A stretch of 64,000 nt of DNA from Bacteroides sp. (GTDB lineage: Bacteria; Bacteroidota; Bacteroidia; Bacteroidales; P3): positions 124,001 to 188,000 of the forward strand of contig JAMPIH010000001.1 in NCBI GenBank assembly GCA_023662825.1, read 5' to 3'. The notes below the pieces were generated by a model. It was given only the letters and a program-made list of their open reading frames with translations, ran no database searches and was not told the origin of the DNA. Made by a program: the position numbers and the translations under genes. This document shows positions 35,421-45,318 of the stretch, one piece after another (positions within the stretch are counted from its first letter, which is position 1; each line of letters begins with the position of its first letter).

Positions 35421-35600
35421 TGTTCTTGTTTTTAACCGAACACTCCGTGAATTAACTTGAATCTTAGAACCTCACCCCGACCCTTTCCGAAGAACAAAGC
35501 CGTTAACTCCATTCTTGTCTCGGATTGAACCGGTTCTCGATTCTTCGACCCTTTATTTCTCTATAAACTTATTTTTAAGTGAGGGGATCCGTTATTAAAC

Positions 35601-35634
35601 AAAAAACGGAAGAAAGCCCCATGGACTCCTTCCG
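35601..35634 (-). promoter_or_regulatory. Terminator-like leader hairpin (possible attenuator) of T9SS cargo 2
   Basis: On the minus strand CGGAAGGAG pairs with TTTCTTCCG, with an internal mismatch and two further G-C pairs, followed by six T (35606-35601). It starts 10 nt after the -7 box and lies about 180 nt before the start codon. It may limit read-through, or be a backup terminator for frd. Confidence 0.5.
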
Positions 35635-35644
35635 CACACGGGAA

Positions 35645-35675
35645 GTAAAGATAATACAAAATTTCGAGATGACAA
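35645..35675 (-). promoter_or_regulatory. Promoter of T9SS cargo 2, TTG-N19-TATCTTTA
   Basis: TATTATCTTTAC at 35645-35656 on the minus strand, with TTG at 35673-35675, 19 nt before TATCTTTA. The 12-mer is identical to the one before cargo 1. Confidence 0.55.
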
Positions 35676-35706
35676 AAAAGTCCGATGCGGAACCCGCACC
35701 GGACTT
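35674..35706 (-). terminator. Terminator of the frdCAB operon
   Basis: 13-bp stem on the minus strand (35694-35706 with 35678-35690, one G-U pair), 3-nt loop, T tract after it; 29 nt beyond the frdB stop. Confidence 0.9.
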
Positions 35707-35735
35707 GATAAAGAAACGCGGCAGACTGCCCGTTA

Positions 35736-36473
35736 TCAGAAACTTGCCTTGATGAACTCGCGGTTCAGCTTGGCGATGTGCAAGATCTTGATACCTTTGG
35801 GGCATTCGGCCTCGCAGGCACCGGTGTTGGTGCAGTTTCCGAAACCGAGCTCATCCATCTTGGCGATCATCTTCTTGACGCGTTCGGCCGCTTCCACCTT
35901 GCCCTGCGGCAGGTGCGCCAGGTGCGACACCTTGGCCGAAACGAACAACATGGCCGAAGCGTTCTTGCAGGCCGCCACACAGGCCCCGCAGCCGATACAG
36001 GCCGCCGCATCCATCGCGGTATCGGCGTCTTTCTTGCGCACGGGAATCGCGTTCCCGTCGGGAACACCGCCCGTGGTGGCCGAGATAAAGCCGCCCGCCT
36101 GCACGATCTTGTCGAAGGCCTGACGATCCACGGTAAGGTCTTTGATCACCGGGAAAGCCGCGCTGCGCCAAGGTTCGATGTAGATGGTGTCGCCGTCCTT
36201 GAACTTGCGCATATGCAGCTGGCAGGTGGTGATCTGACTGTCGGGGCCGTGCGGGTGCCCGTTGATGTACAGGCTGCACATACCGCAGATGCCCTCGCGG
36301 CAGTCGTGGTCGAAGCATACGGGTTCCTTGCCCTCGGCCACCAGGCTTTCGTTAAGAATGTCCAACATTTCCAGGAAGGAACAATCGGACGAGATATTGC
36401 TTATCGGATAGGTTTCAAAACGACCCTTAGCCTTGGGGCCGCTCTGACGCCATACTTTCAATGTAAAGTTCAT
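35736..36473 (-). CDS. frdB: Fumarate reductase/succinate dehydrogenase iron-sulfur subunit
   Basis: 245 residues. The [2Fe-2S] cluster ligands are in [19 protein letters not shown] and the later Cys of ITTCQL (about residues 55-90). Two further clusters are bound by [14 protein letters not shown] (about 150) and [15 protein letters not shown] (about 205), consistent with the [4Fe-4S] and [3Fe-4S] centres. Known: it carries electrons between the membrane haem/menaquinone subunit and the flavoprotein. Third gene of frdCAB, 12 nt after frdA, followed by a terminator. Direction of catalysis is not determinable from sequence; in this group it mainly reduces fumarate. Confidence 0.95.
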   Translation of the reverse strand: MNFTLKVWRQSGPKAKGRFETYPISNISSDCSFLEMLDILNESLVAEGKEPVCFDHDCREGICGMCSLYINGHPHGPDSQITTCQLHMRKFKDGDTIYIEPWRSAAFPVIKDLTVDRQAFDKIVQAGGFISATTGGVPDGNAIPVRKKDADTAMDAAACIGCGACVAACKNASAMLFVSAKVSHLAHLPQGKVEAAERVKKMIAKMDELGFGNCTNTGACEAECPKGIKILHIAKLNREFIKASF

Positions 36474-36485
36474 GTCTTTTCGTGT

Positions 36486-38429
<1,944 letters not shown>

Positions 38430-38450
38430 ATATCGTTGCGTTTTTATCGG

Positions 38451-39284
38451 TTAGTAAAGAAGGTTCAAACCAATCGCCACCGCCCAGAACATCAGCACCA
38501 CCACTACGGCGTAGATGGCGCCGATATACTTGATGGGCCTGTCGTAGCAAGGCCCGTTCAGGCCCAGGGTATGCAAGGCCGAGGGGAAGGCATGAATCAG
38601 GTGGATGCCCAGGGCGAGAATCAGCACCAGATACAACACCAGATAGGCCGTATTGTTGAACAATCCCTGCGCCATCGTGTAGAAATCGGGTTCGTAGGCG
38701 GTGAAGTCGGGGCCGAAAGCTTCGGTAAGTTCGGTTTTGGAGATACCGGAGGCCACTTCCTTGAACGGCGTGTTGCCCGTCTGGTCGTCGGACTGGAAGA
38801 GCGCCAGCACCTGCTCCATATGTTCCTGCACATAGACGGGGTCTGCCTTCTGCACGTCCTCGATTTCCACCAGATACTTGCCTTCCACCCAGTCCATCTT
38901 AACGAAGTAGAAGTTCATGAGGTGGATCACCAAAAAGATGGCCACCAGGATACCGGTGTAAATCATGAATTTGGAACCGGGCGCGGTGGCCGACTTGTTC
39001 GGCACCTTGTAACGTACCGGACGGGCCTTCCAGTTCTGCAACTGCAGGATGACACCCAACAGGATGTGCAGGAGCAAAGCGGCGAAAAGCACCACCTCGA
39101 ACACCTTCACGATGTAGTTGGTTCCCATAAAATGGGCGGCGGCACGGAACCACTCGCCTCCGTCGGCACGCAGCAAACAAAGGTTGATGCCGGCATGCAC
39201 AAGCAAAAAGAGCATTAAAAAACTGCCCAATATCGCCAAGGTGATTTTTTGCGTTACCGAGGCGAATTTCTTAAAGTGCGACAT
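38451..39284 (-). CDS. frdC: Fumarate reductase/succinate dehydrogenase cytochrome b subunit, B-type
   Basis: 277 residues with five hydrophobic segments (about 14-35, 60-82, 106-128, 212-232, 252-273). Haem-ligand candidates are His30, His51, His73, His121 and His228/231. It is longer than many relatives because of a charged stretch at about 131-200 (ending near GPDFTAYEPDF) between helices 3 and 4, on one face of the membrane. Known: anchors FrdAB and exchanges electrons with menaquinone through two haems b. First gene of frdCAB. Confidence 0.9.
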   Translation of the reverse strand: MSHFKKFASVTQKITLAILGSFLMLFLLVHAGINLCLLRADGGEWFRAAAHFMGTNYIVKVFEVVLFAALLLHILLGVILQLQNWKARPVRYKVPNKSATAPGSKFMIYTGILVAIFLVIHLMNFYFVKMDWVEGKYLVEIEDVQKADPVYVQEHMEQVLALFQSDDQTGNTPFKEVASGISKTELTEAFGPDFTAYEPDFYTMAQGLFNNTAYLVLYLVLILALGIHLIHAFPSALHTLGLNGPCYDRPIKYIGAIYAVVVVLMFWAVAIGLNLLY

Positions 39285-39306
39285 ATCTTTTTATGTTTTG
39301 TTTTCT

Positions 39307-39351
39307 AAAAAAGGCTGCCGATTATCGGTACGGAACACGATAACCGGCAAC
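39307..39351 (-). terminator. Terminator after the C25 protease gene / frdC leader hairpin
   Basis: 14-bp stem on the minus strand (39338-39351 with 39314-39327, two G-U pairs), 10-nt loop, then CCTTTTTT. It lies 48 nt after the C25 stop and 23 nt before the frdC ATG. Because the only good frdC -7 box (39362-39369) is upstream of it, it would also be in the frdC leader. Confidence 0.75.
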
Positions 39352-39361
39352 ACATTCCCTG

Positions 39362-39369
39362 CAAAAATA
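39362..39369 (-). promoter_or_regulatory. -7 box TATTTTTG, candidate frdC promoter
   Basis: TAnnTTTG match between the C25 stop and the hairpin, 77 nt before the frdC ATG. No TTG at the standard -33 distance. Confidence 0.4.
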
Positions 39370-39398
39370 CAAAGATTAAATCATTATAGGAAACCTCC

Positions 39399-42300
39399 CT
39401 ATGCGGCCTTCACTAACTTAACGGCATAGCGGCTGCCCGAAGCGGTCTCGAACACGAGCACATACACGCCCGAAGCCAGGCCCGACACCGGGAAAGAAAG
39501 GGTTTCCGTTCCGGCCTCAACGCACAGACCGGAAGCCAGGGTCTTGACCCGCTGTCCCATCGCGTTCACTACATACAGGCTACCCGAAAGCGGTTCGGAA
39601 GCATCGAAACGAACCTCCAGCATATCCGAAACCGCACCTACCACCTGCATCAGGGCAAGCGATTCCACGGGAGTTTTCCTTTCGTTGGCCACGGGCGTGT
39701 GCGACCCGATGGGAAGACGCACGTCGTCTATCCAGACTTTATCTTCTCCCTTGCTTTCCGAGGCGTCTTTGACATAAGACCAGGCAAGCGTGTGTTCACC
39801 GGCGGCCACAGGGAATTCGGCATAGCGCCAATCGGCATCGATTCCGCCCCAAGAACCTTGACGAACACCGTCTATATAAAAACAAAGGAAATCGCCCAAG
39901 GTATTGTTGAGCATTTCGCTGGATGTACGGAAATAAAATCCAACCACATCATCGATGGACACATCCACCTTTATGGAAAGCGTGCTCTTGCCATGGTCGG
40001 CAATAGGGGCGCTGGCTGCGCTGTATTTTCCTTGATGAGCATTGCTCTGGTCAATGATCCAATCGGAAGCTTCATCCCAATCCACGAACGTAAAATCTCC
40101 GCTCTCGAAAGTTTCCACCACGGGTGCTATGTATGACCTTACTTCATCGGTACATTTCCTTCCCTTGGTGTCAAAAACAAAATCAATAGTGTAAAGTTCG
40201 TAACGGACGTCTGTCTCCTTGGCACTGTACTCAAACGTAACGGTCTTGCTCTCGTTGCTCGCCAAGGTCTCCACTTCAAAAACCCTGTCAGGCAGATTAA
40301 GGTAGGCCGCCTGCGACGAAACCTGCATCTTTACGTCTTCGGCATCAACAGCACTCGGGTTGAACAAGGTTACCATAGCCGTTACCGTTTCGCCATTGTC
40401 TATTACGCCATTGGGGGTTCCACCGGCGGCATCGTCTATCTTAAACCCAACCACCTTTATCTCCGGGGCTTCCACGATAAACTTGCTTTCTTTGGCAAGC
40501 GCACTGTCAGTTTCTCCATTCATCACCATATGCAAGGCAAAGACCAACGTATGCTTATCCGGTACATTCTTGTCCACTTTCAACGTAAAATCGTGGTTCA
40601 AGGTTACGATTTCGTCCGATACCAGTGTCTGATCCAACGTATAGGTGTTGTTTTCTACCGTCAGGTATTCATCCCTGCCCTCCAAGACAACATCCACCTT
40701 GTCGATATTCATCTTGCCCACATTACGTAAAGTGTAACGGATCCTATACGTTTCACCATATAACCCGCTGCGCACCACATTACCGGAAGCATCGGTTATT
40801 TCCTGCCTGGAAACAACCAAGTATTTACCCGAAGGCGCAAGCACTTCCACTTCTTTATGAACCGGCAGATAATCCTGAGCCACCACCGTAAGGTTGACCA
40901 TACAGGCGGAGTCGAGCCCTTGCAAGGCAAGACGGGCCTCACCGCTTTCGTCGGTTATGGCAAAACCGAAGATCACTCCGTTTTTGCTCAATGTAACACG
41001 GGCATAAGGAACCGTACTCACATCGAATGAAACATCTCCCACCACCAAAGAAGGAGTGTGTTCCAGCTGAAGCTCAGCCGGACGACGTGTATAAGGCATA
41101 TACGAAGGATCTCCAAACACATGATATACTTGCCAATAGTATTCTTCCAAATCCTGATTGGCGCGCTCCACCGCCATATTGCCCGTATAAACGATTTCAT
41201 GTGCTGTCAACGCCCAATCTTCATAAGCTTCATTGTGAGAATGATACCAGGCGTCGTTAGCGCCCAAACCGGTATTTTCGTACGTGAATACCGTTCCGTT
41301 AACCAAGCGATTCGTATAACCTACCGCCCAATACACGTCCTGGTCAAAATAGGTGCTGTTGGATCCACCGATATATACCACCGCACCGGCATCTTTTTTA
41401 CGAAGAAGCGCTTCAGCAAAACAGGTCTTGGTATCGAACGCTCCGGTAAGACAGCAATTTCCCACCATCAAGGGATATTTTCCCTCATTGGTAAACGAAG
41501 CCACTTCAGTGGTGGAAATATAAGGCTCCGCCCAACTGGTTTGCGATCCATGGGCCGTATAGATGGCTACTGAAAGCCCAGCGTTTATATTGCGGATGAT
41601 ATCGGCCGATTGCTTGCCTGATTGCGGGTAAAGATACTTGTAGCCATAACGACCCAACGTATCCATATACAACGAGTGTAAGTACTCCACCGTGGGATTG
41701 AGATGGGAACGTCCATGCGTATCGTCCACACCGGCAATAACCACCGCCGTATCCAAGAACAATGCCCTTTCGGAAGTAAGCGACTCCATGTAGATGGTTT
41801 TGTTGATCTGCGGCATCAGTTCTTCGACCGTCGTGGCCGACATACGGCCGTAATGCACATCGGGAATATGGTCATCGGTGTATTCGCAAAGATAAAGGTC
41901 GGAATAATGGTCATCATCCCAAGAACCCAATCCACTGTATCTTTTTGTGGGAATTTGCGCCAAATCACCTACAAAAAGGACATACGAAGGAGCGGGATCA
42001 GACTTTGAAGCATTGTCGTACAACCCTTTAAGATATCCTCGTATCGATTCTTTGGTTTTTCCCACTTCGGGCTGGTCGGTATAGGCCTGCACCACTTCGT
42101 AGCCGAAACGGGTCTTCCAGTCCACGAATTTCTGCAACGAATCCCTGAACATGGGGTCGGCCACGATAACGTAACGCATCGGTGATTCGGCCATCACGGC
42201 CTTGGTGTTCACGGGGTTCACCACTTCGTTGCGCAACAGGCCGAAGGCAGGCGAGGCGTAACGGGCTTTCTTGGCATAGGTGGCGTTCCAGTCGGCCTGG

Positions 42301-42959
42301 TCGTAAACGATTTCGAAATCGAGCACGGTATATACACGCAGGGTGTGGGTCGCGGCATTGTACTGCACCGGATTCACCACCACCTTGGCGATGCGTGTGG
42401 CGCGCATCTCGCCCAGCACCTGCACGTTTACCAGCTCTTCGCTGCCGTTCGACAAAAAGCCGTCGGCACGGTAAGCCTCCGCGTTGTAGGCAAAATCCGG
42501 GCTTGTCTTGGCACTCTTGCTTACCGGCGCCTGCACCGGATATATAGGCTGCGGATAACCCGCCTTGGCCAGATCGATGTCTTTGTAGGCCGTTTTACCA
42601 TACACCACGCGGGGGGTGGCGCCTTGCGGCACTTCTATCAGTTCCACACGCACCGGCAGCATGGGATAACCCACCTTGTTGGTATAGGTGTAACCTTGAA
42701 CGGACAAGGTGGTGAACGCCTGGGGAACACCCGCCGTGGAAGCGGAGGTATAGGCGTCCGCCTGCACGAAAAAGGCCGCGGCATGGTTGATACCGCCCAG
42801 ACGGTTGCTCAGTTCCAAGGCTTCCTCGGCATCGGACACCACCCGCAAGGCAGTCTCTATTTTTGAATTGACGGAAATGTCCCGTCCGGTCTGAGCCGGA
42901 ACGAAGGCCGAAAAAGCAAGTCCGCACACAAGGGCGAACATCAACTTTCTTGCTTTCAT
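39399..42959 (-). CDS. Gingipain-like C25 cysteine protease with T9SS sorting domain (cargo 3)
   Basis: 1186 residues from the ATG at 42959; the frame is open for 58 codons upstream but only this start gives a signal peptide (MKARKLMFALVCGLAFSAFVPAQ). Residues about 25-255 are a C25-type propeptide. The protease domain (about 260-640) has VLFVGDLAQIP, PDVHYGRMSA, the catalytic His470 in YTAHGSQTSW and Cys503 in GNCCLTGAFD, matching the His/Cys dyad of gingipains. Two Ig-like modules follow, then a choice-of-anchor/cleaved-adhesin-like domain (about 985-1090, VETFESGDFTFVDWDEASDW) and a T9SS C-terminal domain. Known: family members are secreted, calcium-dependent proteases with Arg or Lys specificity; specificity here cannot be read. 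Monocistronic. Confidence 0.9.
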   Translation of the reverse strand: MKARKLMFALVCGLAFSAFVPAQTGRDISVNSKIETALRVVSDAEEALELSNRLGGINHAAAFFVQADAYTSASTAGVPQAFTTLSVQGYTYTNKVGYPMLPVRVELIEVPQGATPRVVYGKTAYKDIDLAKAGYPQPIYPVQAPVSKSAKTSPDFAYNAEAYRADGFLSNGSEELVNVQVLGEMRATRIAKVVVNPVQYNAATHTLRVYTVLDFEIVYDQADWNATYAKKARYASPAFGLLRNEVVNPVNTKAVMAESPMRYVIVADPMFRDSLQKFVDWKTRFGYEVVQAYTDQPEVGKTKESIRGYLKGLYDNASKSDPAPSYVLFVGDLAQIPTKRYSGLGSWDDDHYSDLYLCEYTDDHIPDVHYGRMSATTVEELMPQINKTIYMESLTSERALFLDTAVVIAGVDDTHGRSHLNPTVEYLHSLYMDTLGRYGYKYLYPQSGKQSADIIRNINAGLSVAIYTAHGSQTSWAEPYISTTEVASFTNEGKYPLMVGNCCLTGAFDTKTCFAEALLRKKDAGAVVYIGGSNSTYFDQDVYWAVGYTNRLVNGTVFTYENTGLGANDAWYHSHNEAYEDWALTAHEIVYTGNMAVERANQDLEEYYWQVYHVFGDPSYMPYTRRPAELQLEHTPSLVVGDVSFDVSTVPYARVTLSKNGVIFGFAITDESGEARLALQGLDSACMVNLTVVAQDYLPVHKEVEVLAPSGKYLVVSRQEITDASGNVVRSGLYGETYRIRYTLRNVGKMNIDKVDVVLEGRDEYLTVENNTYTLDQTLVSDEIVTLNHDFTLKVDKNVPDKHTLVFALHMVMNGETDSALAKESKFIVEAPEIKVVGFKIDDAAGGTPNGVIDNGETVTAMVTLFNPSAVDAEDVKMQVSSQAAYLNLPDRVFEVETLASNESKTVTFEYSAKETDVRYELYTIDFVFDTKGRKCTDEVRSYIAPVVETFESGDFTFVDWDEASDWIIDQSNAHQGKYSAASAPIADHGKSTLSIKVDVSIDDVVGFYFRTSSEMLNNTLGDFLCFYIDGVRQGSWGGIDADWRYAEFPVAAGEHTLAWSYVKDASESKGEDKVWIDDVRLPIGSHTPVANERKTPVESLALMQVVGAVSDMLEVRFDASEPLSGSLYVVNAMGQRVKTLASGLCVEAGTETLSFPVSGLASGVYVLVFETASGSRYAVKLVKAA

Positions 42960-42997
42960 AACAAAGGTTTCTTTTTTTACTCGCCACAAAAGGCTGG

Positions 42998-43005
42998 TGA
43001 AGATA
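42998..43005 (-). promoter_or_regulatory. -7-like box TATCTTCA of the C25 protease gene
   Basis: A near-match to TAnnTTTG on the minus strand, 38 nt before the ATG. Weak alone. Confidence 0.35.
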
Positions 43006-43019
43006 CGAATATTAATCCA

Positions 43020-43171
43020 TATCTTTGGACTTCGTCCAAAATACTCCTGGCTCGGCAAAAAACAAGCAAGCTTGTTTTTTGCTCTCGACTTATCCGTATC
43101 TTTGACTTCGTCCAAAATACTCCGGCTCGGCAAAAAACAAGCTTGCTTGTTTTTTGCTCTCGACTTATCCG
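43020..43171 (+). repeat. Two tandem 77/75-bp repeats with palindromic cores and promoter boxes
   Basis: Copy 1 is 43020-43096, copy 2 is 43097-43171; they differ by two single-base indels and the core. Each starts with TATCTTTG and has a 13-bp palindromic arm GCAAAAAACAAGC with its complement (43055-43082 and 43130-43157). The 2-nt spacer is AA in copy 1 and TT in copy 2. A third TATCTTTG follows at 43172. From memory, similar GCTCGGCAAAAA...TATCTTTG elements are found between genes in Bacteroidales genomes. Confidence 0.9.
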
Positions 43172-43179
43172 TATCTTTG
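43147..43179 (+). promoter_or_regulatory. lnt promoter TTG-N22-TATCTTTG
   Basis: TTG at 43147-43149 lies inside the second palindrome arm, 22 nt before the third TATCTTTG at 43172-43179. The -33 element is therefore supplied by the repeat. Confidence 0.6.
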
Positions 43180-43186
43180 CGCTCGT

Positions 43187-43227
43187 GCGTACAAAAGGCT
43201 TTCGCTTAGGTTTGTACGCGGGTTTTT
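43187..43227 (+). other. lnt 5'-leader hairpin with U-tract
   Basis: GCGTACAAA (43187-43195) pairs with TTTGTACGC (43211-43219), then GGG and five T, directly before the lnt ATG at 43228. It begins 7 nt after the promoter box. It resembles an intrinsic terminator but has no upstream gene on this strand. Confidence 0.65.
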
Positions 43228-44886
43228 ATGAAAAAGACATACCTCTGGTTCCTTTCCCTTCTGAGCGGTGTCCTGCTCGCCCTGGCCTGGCCGGCAAACG
43301 GCTTCGCCCCGCTGGCACTTGCCGCCCTGGTGCCCTTGTTCGCCGTAGATGATTTCGTGCTGGAACGGCAGACCGCACAGGCGGGACTGCCCAAGAAAGC
43401 GCGTGTCCGCTATCACATTTTCGGCTATTCCTACCTTGCGTTCGTGGTCTGGAACGCGCTCACCACGTGGTGGATCTGGTATTCGACCCCCGCCGCGCTG
43501 CTGGCCGTTACGCTCAACGCGCTTTTGATGGCCTGCGTGTTCACGCTCTTCCATTTCAGTTGCAGGATGTTTTTCAAGGGTGGACAACGCTGGTTCATCC
43601 TGTTCGTCTATTGGCTCGGCTTCGAGTTCTTTCACCACAACTGGGATGTTTCCTGGCCCTGGCTCACGCTCGGCAACGTGTTCGCCAACTATCCGGCCTG
43701 GGTGCAGTGGTACGAGATTACGGGCGTTCTGGGCGGAAGCTTCTGGATACTGGCCTGCAACGCGCTCCTCTGGCATTGGCTCAAGACCTGGTTCAGGAAT
43801 AGAAAGGAAGGCGTGCCCTTTCCCGTGCGCCCCTTGGCGGCGGTACTGCTGCTGGTGCTGGTTCCGCTAACGGCCTCCCTCTTGCGCTACAGGAACTACG
43901 AACCGCAGGGGAAACCCGTGGAAGTGGTTGTAGTCCAGCCAAATATAGACCCATATCGGGAACAGTTCCATATTTCCGCCCGGGAAGCGGCCACGCGCAT
44001 GCTGGATCTGGCTGCCTTGCAGATTACGCCCCAAACACGCTTTATCGTTACGCCCGAAAGCATGTTGCAGGAGAACATCTGGGATGATGAACTGCACCTC
44101 TGCCCCTCGGTGATCCGCATCCAGCGGTTCTTGAAGGATTGGCAAGAGGCGTGCCTGGTGGCGGGCATCTCGTCCTATTCGCACGTGCCGCCGCAGGATT
44201 CGGCGCAGGCGGGTGTACGGAGGTTGCGCTGGGAAGACGACCCTTTCCTGAAGTTCTACAGGGCGCACAATTCGGTAATCGTTATCGGACACGACCGAAA
44301 TGCCCCCATTCCATTATATCATAAGTCGAAACTTACGCCTGGCGTGGAAATCATGCCCTTTGCCGGAAAACTGCGGTTTATCGAGAAGATGGCCGTGAAC
44401 ATGGGGGGGACCACCGGAACCTTGGGCATCGACCCCGAACCGAAGGTGTTCGGCGATTCGGTGAAGTTTACGGACGTTATCTGCTACGAGTCGATTTTCG
44501 GCGACTACGTGGCCTGGGGCGTGCGCAAGGGTGCGGAACTGCTCTTCGTGTCCACCAACGACGGATGGTGGAAGAACTCGCCCGGACACCGCCAGCACGC
44601 GGCCTACGCCCGCTTGAGGGCCATCGAGAACCGGCGCGACATAGCCCGCTCGGCCAACACGGGCATTTCCTGCTTTATCGACCAGAAAGGCAGGGTGTTC
44701 CAAGCCACCGCCTATGGCGAACCCGACTGCATACGGCAGACTCTCCTGGCCAATTCCAGGCTTACGTTCTATTCGAAATACGGCGACCTCTTGGGGCGGA
44801 GCGCCCTGCCGTTTTCCGGCCTACTCCTGCTGCTGTGCCTGACCTACCGTCTTTTCTCCGCTGCATGGCGGGAACACCGCCGCTGA
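43228..44886 (+). CDS. lnt: Apolipoprotein N-acyltransferase
   Basis: 552 residues: an N-terminal membrane domain with about six to seven hydrophobic helices (LWFLSLLSGVLLALAWPANG, ALLAVTLNALLMACVFTLFHF, WDVSWPWLTLGNVFANYPAWVQWYEITGVLGGSFWILACNALL), then a nitrilase-like periplasmic domain. The catalytic triad is Glu in VTPESML, Lys in YHKSKLTPGVE and Cys in VICYESIFG. A last hydrophobic segment is near the C-terminus (FSGLLLLLCLTYRLF). Known: adds the third acyl chain to the N-terminal Cys of lipoproteins. Converges on the osmC gene, 17 nt apart. Confidence 0.95.
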   Translation: MKKTYLWFLSLLSGVLLALAWPANGFAPLALAALVPLFAVDDFVLERQTAQAGLPKKARVRYHIFGYSYLAFVVWNALTTWWIWYSTPAALLAVTLNALLMACVFTLFHFSCRMFFKGGQRWFILFVYWLGFEFFHHNWDVSWPWLTLGNVFANYPAWVQWYEITGVLGGSFWILACNALLWHWLKTWFRNRKEGVPFPVRPLAAVLLLVLVPLTASLLRYRNYEPQGKPVEVVVVQPNIDPYREQFHISAREAATRMLDLAALQITPQTRFIVTPESMLQENIWDDELHLCPSVIRIQRFLKDWQEACLVAGISSYSHVPPQDSAQAGVRRLRWEDDPFLKFYRAHNSVIVIGHDRNAPIPLYHKSKLTPGVEIMPFAGKLRFIEKMAVNMGGTTGTLGIDPEPKVFGDSVKFTDVICYESIFGDYVAWGVRKGAELLFVSTNDGWWKNSPGHRQHAAYARLRAIENRRDIARSANTGISCFIDQKGRVFQATAYGEPDCIRQTLLANSRLTFYSKYGDLLGRSALPFSGLLLLLCLTYRLFSAAWREHRR

Positions 44887-44903
44887 CCCGGGTATAAGGA
44901 TAT

Positions 44904-45314
44904 TTACTCTCCCCAGTCGAAACGGATGTTCATCACCACGTTCCCCTTGAGCGTATTGTGCACCGGGCAGGTCAATCCCGCACGTTCCAACTTGGTCTTT
45001 TCTTCCTGCGAATAGCCTTTTGCAGGCATCTTCACCCTTACGTCCAGTTCCGCCACATGGCGCGGAGCCGCGCCCATTGTCTTGGTGATTTCGGCCTCGG
45101 CGCCCGTTATATCCACGCCTATCGTGTCGGCATAGATTCCCATGATGGTGAGCAGGCAGGCACCCAACGACGTAGCCAATAAATCGGTGGGCGAAAAGGA
45201 ACGTCCCTGCCCCTTGTTATCGACAGGGGCATCGGTAATCAATACGGTTCCGCTGGCGGAATGCTCGCATTCCACACGCAAACCGCCTTTGTAGGTTGCT
45301 TTCATTGTCGTCAT
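44904..45314 (-). CDS. OsmC family protein
   Basis: 136 residues from the ATG at 45314 (MTTMKATYKGG); a second in-frame ATG at 45305 is equally plausible. The frame is open further upstream but lies inside glgB. OsmC/Ohr features: LITDAPVDNKGQGRSFSPTDLLATSLGACLLTIMG with the first redox Cys, and GLTCPVHNTL with the second. Known: such proteins reduce organic hydroperoxides with two cysteines; many Bacteroidetes members lack a tested function. It starts 5 nt after the glgB stop, third in lepA-glgB-osmC. Confidence 0.88.
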   Translation of the reverse strand: MTTMKATYKGGLRVECEHSASGTVLITDAPVDNKGQGRSFSPTDLLATSLGACLLTIMGIYADTIGVDITGAEAEITKTMGAAPRHVAELDVRVKMPAKGYSQEEKTKLERAGLTCPVHNTLKGNVVMNIRFDWGE

Positions 45315-45318
45315 AGCG

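Larger units (their letters stand above)
35421..35735. other. 315-bp intergenic region: cargo 2 leader plus frd terminator
   Basis: No coding sequence. Reading on the minus strand it holds the frd terminator, a promoter candidate, a terminator-like hairpin and about 180 nt of further leader before the cargo 2 ATG in which I see no other clear signal. Confidence 0.7.

Noticed and set aside
43020-43171. CRISPR array
   Set aside because: Only two adjacent near-identical units without unique spacers; the palindrome and promoter boxes fit an intergenic repeat.
43187-43219. Terminator for an upstream plus-strand gene
   Set aside because: No plus-strand gene lies upstream for several kilobases; it lies in the lnt leader.
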